Source of the DNA: Mactra quadrangularis | Lineage: Eukaryota > Mollusca > Bivalvia > Venerida > Mactridae | Reading direction: 5' to 3' | Assembly (NCBI GenBank): GCA_025267735.1 | Contig: CM046307.1 | Coordinates: 2,899,258 to 2,963,257, forward strand | DNA length: 64,000 bases | In this document: piece by piece, positions 1-12,745 of the stretch | How the letters are laid out: each line of letters starts with the position of its first letter | How positions within the stretch are numbered: the stretch's first letter is position 1 | Program-made: the position numbers and the translations under genes | The notes under the pieces: model-generated | Told to the model about the DNA's origin: nothing | The model's input: only the letters and a program-made list of their open reading frames with translations | Database searches by the model: none

Positions 1-165
1 CCTAAGATAAATAAGTGTATTTGCTCGTTTTAATATGTAAACTCATCCCCTTCATATCAAAAGTAACTGGGCAGCATATTATCAAAAATCATACGACAAT
101 TTAACATATCAATATTGAAGGATTTACGATTAAAACCAGTCGTAAGACGCTTGATAATACGGCCC

Positions 166-178
166 ACAGGCTTTCAGA
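166..178. repeat. Target-site duplication of SINE 1 (left; partner 473-485)
   Basis: ACAGGCTTTCAGA occurs exactly on both sides of the SINE, marking the insertion boundaries. Confidence 0.85.
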
Positions 179-472
179 TTTATTTTATTTATTTATTGGA
201 GTTAACGCCGTATCAACACAATTTAGGTCATTTCACGGCGTCCAGCGCACCTAACCTAGCTTTCCTGGACCATTGTCTATAACCAGTACTCACCTACCCT
301 TCCACAAGGCCGGAAACTTCTCCATATTATCTAATCAATAGAGGAAAATCGACATTATTGTCAAATTTTCATGGAAGGGTATAACCTCCCCGGGTGGGAT
401 TCGAACCCACACCCCCTCGGGCACGAGTATCCAAATCCCGGCGCGCTACCAACTGCGCTATCGACCCGGGTT
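179..472 (-). mobile_element. tRNA-derived SINE, family 1, copy 1
   Basis: Read on the minus strand, it begins with a tRNA-like head (about 470-388) whose 7-bp acceptor stem CCCGGGT/ACCCGGG and 5-bp T arm GTGGG/CCCAC both pair, with A-box TAGCGCAGTTGG and B-box GGTTCGAATCC. A body follows, then a 3' tail resembling the LINE 3' end found at 53 kb, then (AATA)n. A 13-bp target duplication ACAGGCTTTCAGA flanks it at 166-178 and 473-485. These show a retrotransposed, pol III-type SINE rather than a tRNA gene. Confidence 0.88.
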
Positions 473-664
473 ACAGGCTTTCAGAAGTAAAACATACAAA
501 TTAAAGCTATAGACAAAATAGTATGGCAGTGCTGACGAATGAAGTATAGTGGTCATATAATGGGTTTGAAATGCTCGCAATAAATGTGCTTGTTTGGCAA
601 TATGAAGTCGTGATAGTGAAGGGGTCTTCATTTCAATATCATATATCTATTCAATAACTATTTA

Positions 665-1043
665 GAACCCCATAATCAAAAGTAACACTTCAAACATCTC
701 TAATGAACATGACTTTTTATAAATAAATGCAAATACTGCTTAAAATTGTTTATGTTATTTATTGCATTTCACATAGAAAGTAGATCAAAACCGAATGTAT
801 ACTTTGGTTGTTAATACTTGAAACCAATAATATTGATCACCGTATGTTTAAGATTATAGAAAAAAACTTACTCTTTCATAATTTAGCTCTAAAACTATTT
901 TTGGACCAGGTATATTGAACATTAACATTTAAATAAATATAGTGTGCTCTAATAAAGGTACCCAACTTTTTTAAGAAATTGACTTCTGGTTAAACTGAAA
1001 TTATAAAGTAGAATGGTTTGAACTGTTTATTGTGTCTCTCTAA
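665..1043. repeat. Module M, copy 1 (diverged)
   Basis: First of five diverged copies of a non-coding module. Shared landmarks in order are: CCCCATAATCAAAAGT, ATGCAAATA.TGCTT, TTATTTATTGCATTTCA, a GTAGATCAAA.CCGAA block, TTTGGTTGT.AATACTTG, TTGATCAC, a CAGGTATATTGAACATTA block and TAGAATGGTTTGAACTG. No ORF is conserved between the copies. In this copy a MITE splits the module; it resumes at about 1263. Confidence 0.7.
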
Positions 1044-1262
1044 GGACACAACAAATTGATCATATGTTCTATGGATTCGCTCGCACCTTAATTTTGACGG
1101 TTTTTACAATAAATATTTTTATTTCCTCGCTCGCTCATAAAAATTTGGTCAAACCGCTATATAAAGCAAGTGAATTAAGGCTTTTTATATTTTTTCTTCG
1201 TTCGCTCGTCCCATTTTTTTTTCAGAAAAATCCGTAGAACACATGATCAACTTGTTGTGGCC
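1044..1262. mobile_element. Harbinger-like MITE
   Basis: Terminal inverted repeats of about 34 bp begin GGACACAACAAATTGATCAT on the left and end with the complement on the right, with a few mismatches (GGCCACAACAAGTTGATCAT). TAA flanks both ends. The other module copies read straight through this position (TGTCTCTAATACATG at 3606 and 10733), which serve as empty sites. A 3-bp TAA duplication with GG-starting TIRs fits the PIF/Harbinger superfamily. The element is non-coding. Confidence 0.75.
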
Positions 1263-2024
1263 TAATGCATGTTATATCATATCACTTCATGGTTTGCTAA
1301 ACAGTTTTCAAGTCTATTGATACTGAATATATCTTCTAAAGTAGCTTTTATATACAGCAAAATCTCCTTTATACAATTAGCGGTGTTGTCTTAGAATCGG
1401 ATTTAATCTTAAGGCTGGGTTCCAGTGAATTAGAAATTATCAAGGGCAAAGGTTTAGGTTTGGTGCCATTAAAGCTTCAATAATAAACTATAGTACTGAC
1501 ATTATTAAGGTTTTTAAACTAGATTATGATATAAGTCATGTCAATTCTTAGTATAAATGTATTGTATAACATATTTTCATTCAAAAATTCCATTCAATTT
1601 TTCCGAATTTTAATAAATAAACCTTATTATCAAAGCTTTCATGACCAGCTTTCGCCATTAATAACCCTACCTTTTACTACTTAAGGCTGATTTAATAGAA
1701 ATTTTGAAGTAACAAAATTATCTGTTCTGAAGGATGAACTTTTCTGTCTTAGATTTTAATAATGACGTTTTTACAAAGGTCACTGATTTTATCTCGTCAA
1801 ATAACTAACGCATTATTAACTATACTATCCTCAACAGTAATAATATCTCAGAAATATAAAAAAAATAGTTTTCCCAATTATACGGTACTAAAGATATAAC
1901 TCATAATTTCTTAGCGGAAATTTCCAGTGGTCTTGATTACACCAGAACTTATATGGCTGAAATTGATCTGATATTAAGTTACAATGGTAGGCCCTATGAT
2001 TTTTAATTACAGATAGCATTTTTC
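1263..2024. other. No gene seen; tail of module M copy 1 then AT-rich DNA
   Basis: The first ~70 bases continue module M (TAATGCATGTTATAT..CACTTCATGG). Beyond about 1430 I see no ORF over 60 codons, no repeat copy elsewhere in the window and no recognisable element. Confidence 0.5.
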
Positions 2025-2323
2025 ATCTTACCTCGTACAGAATACTCGTTTTTCATTGGCCGATAGCGGTCAGGTGCTGACCATGTATTATCCCATATTA
2101 GGTCAGTAGATTCTAATATCCAGTCAGTAACAAAATTTATAAATGATAGCGCTCAGTAAGATAAATTCGTTACACAGTCAGTTACTGACCGGATACGGTG
2201 TGATACCGGGTCAGTGAATAAATATTGGGCTCGAGCTACGCTCTCACCCAATATTAATTTACTGACCCGGTATCACACCGTATCCGGTCAGTAACTGACT
2301 GTGTAACTAATAATATTTGACGG
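2025..2323. mobile_element. Long-hairpin foldback element, family H, copy 1
   Basis: A perfect 47-nt inverted repeat (2169-2215 and 2261-2307) starts GTTACACAGTCAGTTACTGA and encloses a 45-nt loop that itself contains AATATTGGG/CCCAATATT. The left ~140 bp is non-palindromic but shared with the second copy at 56486-56808, from ATCTTACCTCGTACAG to TAATAATATTTGACGG. It has no coding capacity. Confidence 0.8.
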
Positions 2324-3234
2324 AAATTATTAAAACTTTAACAGTTACTATTCAAATAGAAAATGAAAAAAGTAATTATTTGCAATGGATTTATCTTAAG
2401 TTCAATTGCCGTCGATAGTAAATTATTATTTATTATGGAGAAACTATTCTCTAATTGAACTTGCTTAAAATACCATTTTGAGTAATATACCTTAGATATA
2501 TATATATATTTGTATATACATACATGTATATAATCATTGCGTATTTAATTTGGGATCGTGCTGGCCGCCTGCGGTTGAATTCAAGAGTTGAATAAGTTTT
2601 TTAAATTCGCTTAAATGTACATATGACATTAAGAAAACAACCTGTTTTACCTCCCGCCGGTTCTGTGATAAAAATGCAAATATTTTTCATTACACCTTAT
2701 GGAAAAGCTGCTTATTCATTCGTTGAAAATTCTGAATATCTTAATCCTAGAAAAATGTTTAAATAAGATTGTGTGCAAACTCTAAGCAAAATAAGTATTG
2801 TGGTTTTATAGATATTTTCACCCTCAGGCAGGCAATCCCCCACAGTTCCCATTTATACCTGGGTGGAGTGGAACTTAATTTCTTGCTCACGGAAATTAGC
2901 AGTGCCCCTAGTGGGGATCCCTAAGCGAGCATCCACTGGACCAATGCTTCCACAACTGAATTGTGTTCAGTAAAATAGAACTTAAAGTAGGTACAACAAT
3001 TTGCATACCATAACGTCATCACACATGATTCATACAAAGACATTTAAAATGCAGACTGCTAATTGATATACTTGACGTTAATTTTCAATTAAAAATACGT
3101 TTTATTCAAATATAATTTAAAAAAACCCGTCACATAAATGTCTAGAATGGTAACACTGAACACCTGGTGTGATTCAAGCAGAAACAGAACAAGGTTTTTT
3201 CTCTTAATAAAAATTGCATAAGACTCGTCACCCA

Positions 3235-3660
3235 AAGCCAACATAAACAACAGTAACACTGTTTTTTCCTGCAAACAAAATAGACATCTATATCAAACAC
3301 ATCAAATGAGCAATTTTTGTTTTTAAATAAATGCAAGTATTGCTTACAAAATTCATGTTATTAAGTGCATTTAAAAGTGAAAGTAGAATTTGGTTGTCAA
3401 TACTTGCAACAATAGTTTTGATCACAGTATGTCACAGTAAGCTATATTACAGAAAAACTTACTCCGAATTACATAATAAACTCTGAAACGTTATTGAATC
3501 AGGTATATTGAACATGTGCTCTTAAAAAGGTACCCCATTTTTTTAAAGAAATGGACACTTGGTCAAACTTGAAATTAGAAAGCAGAATGGTTTGAACTGT
3601 TTAATGTGTCTCTAATACATGTTGTATTTTAATGACTTCATGGTTAAAAAGAGTTTCCAA
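3235..3660. repeat. Module M, copy 2
   Basis: Recognised by the GTAGAATTTGGTTGTC, TTGATCACAGTATG and CAGAATGGTTTGAACTGTTT landmarks. It has no MITE at the position where copy 1 is split. Confidence 0.7.
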
Positions 3661-4446
3661 GTCTACTGGTAATATATTTTCATATAGTGGCTTTAATTAA
3701 ACACAGCCATGTTGATGGACAGAAACAAATTTAATTGTGTCTTACCTTCCAGACACTAATAAATATTGAAATATTTCGTTAGTCCTTTGTAGTGACAAAT
3801 ACTATTGTACCACGTTGTCTGGGTTAAACATTTTATAACCAGGAACTCACATTATCATTTCACAAGGTAATTTAAATGTCTCGATGTGACAAATTACAAT
3901 CGTAAACCAACTATCGCCACTGAAAAAGCTACTTCTAAAATATCTCGAAATACAGTCGCAATAAGACATATAATGCCAGTCATCCCTTTTGTGCGACACT
4001 TGCATGAGATAATTACTTATTGTCAACGACAGTAATAATTAAATATAAAATCTCCAAAATGTTCTATTTTAATTGAACTTTAATGTTTAGACATTGGCAA
4101 ATTCACGTTTGTTCATGGGTTCAACACCAATGAAAACATTTTTGAACATTTCATGTCCCAGTAATTGCTACTCTTCCACAAGATCGACAACTTCATAAAA
4201 AGCTGAAAATCGCAATTATTGTTTCAAAAAAAGAATATTGCAAGCTGTGTCTTTGAAGAGACTCAGTATCTCATGATTCAGTATTTAGTGCGCTAATTTC
4301 CGGACAGTGCCAGATGTTAAATAAAGTTATGTATAAAATATACTGTAAATTAAATATGATGTATTACACTTTAAAGAGTTCCTATTTCCTTTACAGACTT
4401 TGAAAGTACATAAATAATTGATTTAATTTCGTTTCCATTATTTCAG

Positions 4447-4572
4447 GTTTTGTTTGTAGACTGTCTGCATCTTTTCTTATATCCAGTTAATGACAAAGTT
4501 AATTTAGCTGCTAATATTAAAGATGTCTTAGGACCCACACACTTAAAAGGACGAGACAATTTAATTAGCTGA
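4447..4572 (+). CDS. Possible 42-codon terminal exon (copy A)
   Basis: A good 3' splice site, TTTCCATTATTTCAG, precedes an open frame that starts VLFVDCLHLFLYP and ends NLIS and a TGA at 4570-4572. The duplicate copy at 11628-11753 keeps the acceptor, the frame and the stop with only two base changes, both amino-acid replacing (V to I, A to T). I recognise no family and found no matching upstream exon or donor. The segment lies in the nearly identical 1.5-kb block, so preservation may reflect gene conversion rather than selection. This is a weak call. Confidence 0.25.
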   Translation, partial: VLFVDCLHLFLYPVNDKVNLAANIKDVLGPTHLKGRDNLIS

Positions 4573-5064
4573 TGCAAGCTAGTTAATTAAATGCATTGTA
4601 TCAAAAAGAAGTAGCTTAATAATATTAACACTGACATTACATTACTTTTACTATCCTAGAACTCAAAAAAGGACAGGAAGGATTTTAAAAGCACAAGGCC
4701 CATCAGAGATCTGACATTGTAAAACATATTGTAACCGTTTCTGCATCTTTAAAAGAGTTGTCGTAGTGAAATAAACATTGATAGCTTTGGTACTCTTGTC
4801 CTCTACTAGTTCTAGCGAACTTGGCTCGACCTTGTGACAAATAGGAATGTTCTCAGTGACAACGTGAAATTTTCAAAATAATACTTTACTTTAAACAAGA
4901 CTGTAAGCTCAAATAATCGGATATTTCACCAAGAATAGCACTAAAAGGTCTCATTAAGTCATCTAATATAGTTCGCTAAGAAATAGTCTAATACGCTTAC
5001 AATTTAACTACATGTATATGTGGTTATACAACGTTTTCACTCTACAACAGTATGTATCATGTCG

Positions 5065-5345
5065 TTAAAGCCCCATTATCAAACAAAAATCGCACTATTT
5101 TGGACAGCAAAGAAAATAGACATTTACCTATTTCATACACGTCTAATGAACATTTTGTTTTAAAACGTAAATGCAAATATTGCTTACATATGATTGTTAT
5201 TTATTGCATTTCAAAGTGAAAGTAGACCAATTCCGAAAGTAGAATTTGGTTGTAAATGCTTTAAACAATAGTTTTGATCACAGAGTGTATTGTTATAGAA
5301 AACAAGAAAGCAGAGTGGTTTGAACAGTGTACCGTGTCTAGTGGC
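5065..5345. repeat. Module M, copy 3 (shortened)
   Basis: It carries the GCCCCATTATCAAAC, AAATGCAAATATTGCTTACA and GTAGAATTTGGTTGT landmarks. Its right half (from the TTGATCACAG block) is deleted or scrambled compared with copy 5. Confidence 0.65.
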
Positions 5346-5799
5346 TTTTACTCTGTAGAGAGGCACCAGTGTCATGAAAAACCATTTAATAAATTTAAGA
5401 TAGCGATAGTCTAGAGAGGATTGATAATATACGCGAGTAGGCGTGCGGAAAATTTAGGATCGGGTTTTAATCAGATTGCAAACGACGATGTTTATGATCT
5501 AATATTTATCTGATGTTAATAAAAATTGGACATTGAATAACGATGAAACATTTTTTAGCTGCTAAGCACAGTTTCGTAATTCAAAGTCATAAAACACCGG
5601 GTTATATCATGTTGTTTGAAACACAAGGTACTACAATGTGGTAAGTTGCCCGTCTAAGCTTAATTCAAACACACGCAGTTTAAGTTTAATATTTTTCATG
5701 TTAACTGTGTCAGTTATTTAATCTTAAAAACTGATCAATAGAAAATCTTAATCAGCTTTCAAAATGAACTTGATCACCTTTTGAGAAAAGCTTCAGTTC

Positions 5800-5897
5800 A
5801 CAATTGTATGGTGGCATATTTCTGCCAACAGATAACCACTTAACTAACTAGTTTGTTATGTGGTTATCTGATGGCAGAAATATGCACCATACAATTA
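5800..5897. repeat. Imperfect palindrome, copy A
   Basis: Arms of about 38 nt, CAATTGTATGGTGGCATATT...GATAACCAC and the near-complement GTGGTTATCTGATGGCAGAA...CCATACAATT, are separated by about 20 nt built from TTAACTAACTAGTTTG. It would fold into a hairpin. Two overlapping short ORFs here are by-products of the palindrome. Confidence 0.75.
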
Positions 5898-8800
5898 TAT
5901 GGTGCGATGTTTGTTTTATCGTCAACACAAAACACGGGTCAATATCAATTTGCCACAAGAAACGATTTACAGTTTTCGTAATTATCAACAGAAGCACTAA
6001 GTGCCTGTATTTCACCACAAGTTTCTTTTCTAAACTAATTAACAAATCTGTCACCTTAAGTGTTAAATGAACGAGCAGCTTGTCTTATGTTCTTGAAAAT
6101 TAGAAGCTAATTGTATTTTAACAATAGTTTTCTCCTCTAGGAGTTTAGTGAGAACTTTTACTGTTTTAATGAACGAGTGTCTGTCGGCAGTTAACTTATT
6201 CTATTATTACTACTTTACTCTTTTGATAAAGGAAATTGCTTTCCGACTGCTCGACAGCTATCTAAATGTCCTTAAACCTGTGAATGAAATTAATCGCTCG
6301 GTTCAAGCCGATGCAGTTTGGTTATTTGATTATTCCATTCAAGTTTCTAAGAAAAGTGCAGAATAAAAATGTCATGCGCCTTCTGGTAATTAATCATTGA
6401 CCAGAGAAGTCTCAATGTCAAAAATGAAGGAACTGCATTTAATTAACAAGCAATTGTTCCGTATAGCTACCAAACATTATTGTATAGGAACAAGCAGAGA
6501 AACTTAATCGAGGGAGATACGTCAAATAAATTGTCCTATGGAAATTTGGTTGGATGGACGCCAATATTCGTACCAAAATTAAATTTAGGCCGCTTTTTAC
6601 AAACAACGCTAACCGATGTTCCCTCCACGTCGTTTAAGTGAGAACGATGACATGACATGAAATTTAAAATTGAAAGTTACAACTATAAAAGTCAAAAGTA
6701 ATTACGTTTTCTAAAGTCAAATAATGAAAAATAATACCAATTAAGCTTCGCGCTTAGTTACGCTAGCATTTGTTTTAACACTTAGACAATAAGCGACGGC
6801 ATTAAATCATTAAGTAGGTCACAGAAAAAAAGTAAAGACCTTATACATTTACATAGTATCAGTCATAATCTAAACTCTCTAACGTCACAGCTGATGTCTG
6901 CCGTATTTATCACACTTTGTTTTCACATAGTTTTGAATATTAAGTACAACTTATTTATACATGAATATTATTATACGTGATCGTGAACGCGTCGTGGAAC
7001 AGGATCATGGTTGTCGTACTCCTCAACATTTCATTCAAACGTATTTGTATAAATACAGTATCCACGTAAAGTATAGCTTTATAATACAAAAAAACTTTTA
7101 TCTAAAATTTGACGACTGTTTTTTCTGAAATGCGTCTTAGTTTGGTTTATTTTTGGTTATCATCATAATTATAACCGACACTACAAAAATAGCATAAAAG
7201 TTAAGTTATGAAAAATAATTACAATAAACATGGTTTAGGCGGCTTTAAGATGTCTGATGCCGAATCTTATAAATGCGTTGCACACACAAATTTTGTTTTC
7301 ATATATCTCAAACCGTACTCAAATATCTCAAAAATACTGATTCTACGAATATAATCGTCAACATTCAAGAATTGGAGTAAACTTCTTTTGTCTCTAAACT
7401 TTTGGTGGGTACTGTATATGCCCAGGTAATTCTCTAGATGCGAATCATGTAAATATTGTCATTTTTCTACTTTTGACGACAAATATCACTTTCAATGCGA
7501 CATGACTATTTCAACCAACAATAAAATTAACTATCAAATCTTCCTGGATTTAGATTTGTTGTTATGTTTCTTCTAATAAAAATAGATAATTTAATAGATA
7601 TTTAAAATATAAAATTATTGATACAAAATGTAATGAAGTATAATCACTGGTTATTTGTTACAAATACATATATATTACTTCAACCAGTGACACAATTGTC
7701 TAAGTGTATTATATAATCGCTGATCACTTGGTATGAAGTAATATATAAGTACATAAAATTGACATTATTCTGGCACTTCCTAGTTTAACACATGACCTAG
7801 CTGAGACTATAAAAGACAAAATCCCTGGGCAGGATGAGTTTCCGCACAGTGCCTACCGCTGTGTTAAGTCTTGAGACTGCAATCAATCTGAATAATTCAA
7901 CTAAAATCATCGGTTATTCTTTCATCATTAATCTTTTGTTGATCAGCATATTCTTGTCTAATAAACAAGGTCAATTAATCCTGACAGATATAAAAAAACA
8001 TGGTTCTGAGGGTTTGTAAAATAATTTGTTTGTATCTTTAATAATGCTACAATGCTTTATTTATGAGGCTTTTGACAACTGTAAGCTCCCTTCAAAGACC
8101 AAAGTAATGTCCTTAGTGACTTATCATCTATTTTAGTTAATATTAACGTAGTTGTCAGAATTGGTAATTGTTTTAAAATAAGGACCTTTTGACATTTGTA
8201 TCAAATCCCTAGGGACAATGGCTGATCACACGAGAACAAGATCTAACGGTACATGAACATGAATTTTTTATTACCTTTATATTGAACTATATAAAAACGG
8301 TGTGGGATGGGGCAACATTTGATCCAAGAGGTGTGAACAATCTATGTAGATGACCAAAAAAGTGACACTATACCTAAATAAAGAATGCCTAGACCTTATA
8401 AACTAAGCAACAGGCTTATGCCTAATGGTTTCAGAGACGAAGAATTCTTAACATTCCCCACATAACTGTTATGTAAAATGTGTAAACTCCGGAGCGGCAC
8501 CAATTCAAATCTAATGGTCATAATTTTAAAATTAATATTCATAGAGGACATTCAGGTGATGCCATATGACATATTTAACAACTGTAGGTTCTATGGTTTT
8601 TGACAAATATACTTGAAGAACTTGTTGGGGACGGGTGTACTTCTCATGTAAAGACGTCGGATAAAACGAGTACAATAGATTACCATAAAGCCATTCTGCT
8701 TATGTGAGCTAAAATTATAAACAAGACAAAAACAATAAATCATGAATATACGAGGACGCAAACACAAAGCTCGATAAAGAAGTGCATATGCATCTTCAAA

Positions 8801-10349
8801 GAACTATTTTCTATTCACCAGACAATAACACATTACAATGTTATTACAATATCTGCATATTTACTGCAGTTCAATATGCAAGTTAATGTCTCAAAAGATA
8901 AAAAATGTCTCCAAAGCAATCTTACACTGTAAGTTTATTCTTGAGTCAGAGGATGATTAAAACCTTCTACAACAGTATTACAGTGAGATCGAGTGGGTTC
9001 ATGGTTACTTTATGCTCAATTTGAAGGATTGTGATTATAAAAGTTTCGCTGAATCGATCAAACCGTCTTTTGATATTGCAATATACTTGTAATATCTAAC
9101 TTAACTAAAAACAGAACCGTGTATTTACATTTGTATAATGTACTGTTAAAACTACTTACATTTGACTACATATAGTACATGAAAAAGCTAAGTGCCATAT
9201 AGATATTTTTTGTACAACAAACTTTAACACTCTTGATTATAAGATGAAGCTATTGATATCTCCTTATGTAAGAGATTGACATTAGTTGGTTATCGTTTAA
9301 CATTGTTCCTAGGACAAATATAAAATTTAAATAAAAAACTTCATTATATGTGAATAAGGTGAGCTACGGGCAAAATTATAATAATGCGATTATCTACCAG
9401 GGTATGAAAAACTAACCATACAATGAAAATATATACCTAAAATTATTAAAATTATATCACTCATCTTTGGCAACTATAGGCACTGGCAACACTCAGTTCA
9501 TGCAACGTATGTTAGTTCCGTAGGAATAAAAAGCCTTAGCAACCCGTGCGTGTATAAATTATTTATAATTGAGAAACTGTTTTCTAATTGAACTTGGATA
9601 AAAATACTATTTTTGAGTAATATACCTTATAATATATAATTATATATATATATACTATCATATCGTATTTGATTCTGGACTGTGCCGACCGCCTGTGGTT
9701 GAGTTCACAGGTACCAGTTACAAAAGTTCCTTATTATAGTATAGATTAAGAAAAGGTCTCTAAGGCCTCAACGGTCGTAGTTTTCAATTCGTGAATTCAA
9801 ATGTTGAATAAGTTTTTGAATTCGCTTATATGTACATATGACATTAAGAAAACAACCTGTTTTACCTCCCGCCGGTTCTGTGATAAAATGCAAATATTTT
9901 TTATTACACCTTATGGAAAAGCTGTTTACTCATTCGTTGAAAATTCTCAATGTCTTAATCCTAGAAAAAAGTTGAAATAAGATTGTGTGCAAATTCTAAG
10001 CAAAATAAGTATTTTAGTTTTATAGATATTTTCGGTTTATAGACGTCCACGTTCAGAGCAACTATAACAGAATTGTGTTGAGTACAACAGAACTAAAAGT
10101 AGGTAAAACAATCTGCATGCCATAAGGTCATCACACAGGATTCATACAAAAAAAACGTTTTAATAGTAGACTACTAATTGATATACTTGACGTTAATTTT
10201 CAATTTAAAATACGTTTTTATTCAAATATATTAAAAAAGCGTCAAATAATTGTCTGAAATGGCAACACTGAACACCTGGTGTGATTAAAGCAGGAACAGA
10301 ACAAGATTTTTTTCTCTTATTGGCTATTGCATAAGACTCGTCACCTAGA

Positions 10350-10745
10350 GCCCCATTATGATAATTAACACTTTTTTCTGCAAACAAAATAGACATCTAT
10401 TTCAAACACATCAAATGTACAAGTTTTTTTACAAAGTTTATGTTATTTATTGCATTTCAAAGTGAAAGTAGATCGAAACTGAAAGTAGAATTTGGTTGTC
10501 AATACTTGTTACGCTAGTTTGTTTTGATCACAGTATTGTATAAAATGAAATCATACTATTAACGTACTCTGAATTACATAATTAAGCTCTGAACTATGGT
10601 GGATAAGATATATAGAATAAAAGCGTAAAAATGAACATAGTATGCTCTTGTGAAAGTAACCCACCTTTTAAAGAAATGGACACTAGGCCAAACTTAATAT
10701 TAGAAAGCAGAATGGTTTGAACTGTTTAATGCGTCTCTAATACAT
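10350..10745. repeat. Module M, copy 4
   Basis: Equivalent of copy 2 in unit B, with the same order of landmarks and several small deletions. Confidence 0.7.
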
Positions 10746-11627
10746 GTTGTATTTTAATGACTTCATGGTTAAAAAATAGTTTCCAAGTCTACTGTTAATA
10801 TATCTTTATATAGAGGCTTTAATTGAACACAGCCATGTTGATGGACAGAAACAAAATTAATTGTGTCTTACCTTCCAGACACTAATAAATATTGAAATAT
10901 TTCGTTAGTCCTTTGTAGTGACAAATACTATTGTACCACGTTGTCTGGGTTAAACATTTTATAACCAGGAACTCACATTATCATTTCACAAGGTAATTTA
11001 AATGTCTCGATGTGACAAATTACAATCGTAAAACCAACTATCGCCACTGAAAAAGCCACTTCTAAAATATCTCGAAATACAGTCGCAATAAGACATATAA
11101 TGCCAGTCATCCCTTTCGTGCGACAATGGACGCTTGCATAAGATAATTACTTATTGTCAACGACAGTAATAATTGAATTTTTTTTCTCCAAAATGTTCTA
11201 TTTTAATTGAACTTTAATTGTTTAGACATTGGCCAATTCAAGTTTGTTCATGAGTTCAACACCAATGTGGACATTTCCTCAAGGGGTTTACAAGGTTTAA
11301 TATGGTTAGTTGAAAACATGTTTGAAATGTTCATGTCCCAGTAATTGCTACTCTTTCACAAGATCGACAACTTCATAAAAAGCTGAAAATCGCAATTATT
11401 GTTTCAAAAAAAAGAATATTGCAAAGTGTGTCTTTAAAGAGAATCAGTATCTCATGATTCAGTATTTAGTGCGCTAATTTCCGGACAGTGCCAGATGTTA
11501 AATAAAGTTATGTATAAAATATACTGTAAAGTAAATATGATGTATCACACTTTAAAGAGTTCCTATTTCCTTTACAGACTTTGAAAGTACATAAATAATT
11601 GATTTAATTTCGTTTCCATTATTTCAG

Positions 11628-11753
11628 GTTTTGTTTGTAGACTGTCTGCATCTTTTCTTATATCCAATTAATGACAAAGTTAATTTAACTGCTAATATTA
11701 AAGATGTCTTAGGACCCACACACTTAAAAGGACGAGACAATTTAATTAGCTGA
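11628..11753 (+). CDS. Possible 42-codon terminal exon (copy B)
   Basis: Duplicate of the 4447-4572 segment. The acceptor TTTCCATTATTTCAG, 41 sense codons and the TGA at 11751-11753 are all kept. The two differences from copy A change GTT to ATT and GCT to ACT. The function is unknown, and the exon status rests only on the splice acceptor and open frame. Confidence 0.25.
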   Translation, partial: VLFVDCLHLFLYPINDKVNLTANIKDVLGPTHLKGRDNLIS

Positions 11754-12249
11754 TGCAAGCTAGTTAATTAAATACATTGTACCAAAAAGAAGAAGCTTAA
11801 TAATATTAACACTGACATTACATTGATTTTACTATCCTAGAACTCAAAAAAAGGACAGGAAGGATTTTAAAAGCACAAGGCCCATCAGAGATCTGACATT
11901 GTAAAACATATTGTAACCGTTTCTGCATCTTTAAAAGAGTTGTCGTAGTGAAATAAACATTGATAGCTTTGGTACTCTTGTCCTTTACTAGTTCTAGCGA
12001 ACTTGGCTCGACTTTGTGACAAATAGGAATGTTCTCAGTGAAAACGTGAAATTTTCAAAATAATACTTTACTTTAAACAAGACTGTAAGCTCAAATAATC
12101 GGATATTTCACCAAGAGAAGCACTAAAAGGTCTCATTAAGTCATCCGATATAGTTTGCTAAGAAAAAGTCTAATACGCTTACAATTTAACTACATGTATA
12201 TGTGGTTATACAACGTTATCACTCTACAACAGTATGTATCATGTCGTTA

Positions 12250-12745
12250 AAGCCCCATTGATCAAACAAAAGTCGCACTATTTTGGACTGCAAAGAAAAT
12301 AGACATTTATCTATTTCATACACGTCTAATAAACATTTTGTTTTTAAATTTAAATGCAAATATTGCATTTGGTATTTATTGCATTTCAAAGTGAAAGTAG
12401 ATCAAATCCGAAAGTAGATTTTGGTGGTCAATACTTGATAAAATAGTTTTGATCACAGAAAAGTTATTATGAAGTCTTGTTATAAAAACCAAATGCTCTA
12501 ATTAAATAATGGAGCTCTGAAACTATTTTGGATCAGGTATATTGAACATTAGCGTATAAAAATGAATATTGTAAGCTGTTATAAAAGCTACCCCACTTTT
12601 TTTAAAGAACACTTTATCAAATGCAAAGTTAAGAAGCAGAGTAATTGGAACAGTTTATTGAGTCTCTAATGCAGGTTATATTCTAATAACTTCATGTTTG
12701 TAAAACATTTTTTCAATTTTAAAGTTGATGAATATATCTTAATTT
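12250..12745. repeat. Module M, copy 5
   Basis: Equivalent of copy 3 in unit B but longer. It keeps the GTAGATCAAATCCGAAAGTA, TTTTGATCACAG, CAGGTATATTGAACATTAGC and CAGTTTATTGAGTCTC landmarks, so the deletion in copy 3 is specific to unit A. Confidence 0.65.

Larger units (their letters stand above)
2440..9500. repeat. Tandem duplication unit, copy A (~7.1 kb)
   Basis: Its order of landmarks recurs in copy B (about 9552-17690). Examples are GAGAAACTATTCTCTAATTG at 2456 against 9570, the conserved 126-nt open segment at 4447 against 11628, the inverted repeat at 5800 against 13219, and CCCTAGGGACAATGGCTGAT at 8209 against 15522. Most of the unit looks roughly 80-90% alike by eye, but about 3600-5090 against 10740-12240 is nearly identical. 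Apart from the items listed separately, I see no gene: its ORFs are short and not preserved between copies. It contains a TA-rich microsatellite near 2495-2530. Confidence 0.85.

Noticed and set aside
388..470. tRNA gene on the minus strand
   Set aside because: Acceptor and T arms pair, but it continues into a SINE body, has a target duplication and recurs as a decayed relative at 39463.
3089..3336. Minus-strand ORFs with ALGDESYAI, partly matched at 10205-10396
   Set aside because: Both lie in the tandem duplication, frames differ at both ends, and the similarity is what duplicated non-coding DNA would give.
5848..6070. Opposed ORFs at 5848-6070 and their counterparts at 13379-13580
   Set aside because: They read the arms of palindromes and are not preserved in frame between units A and B.
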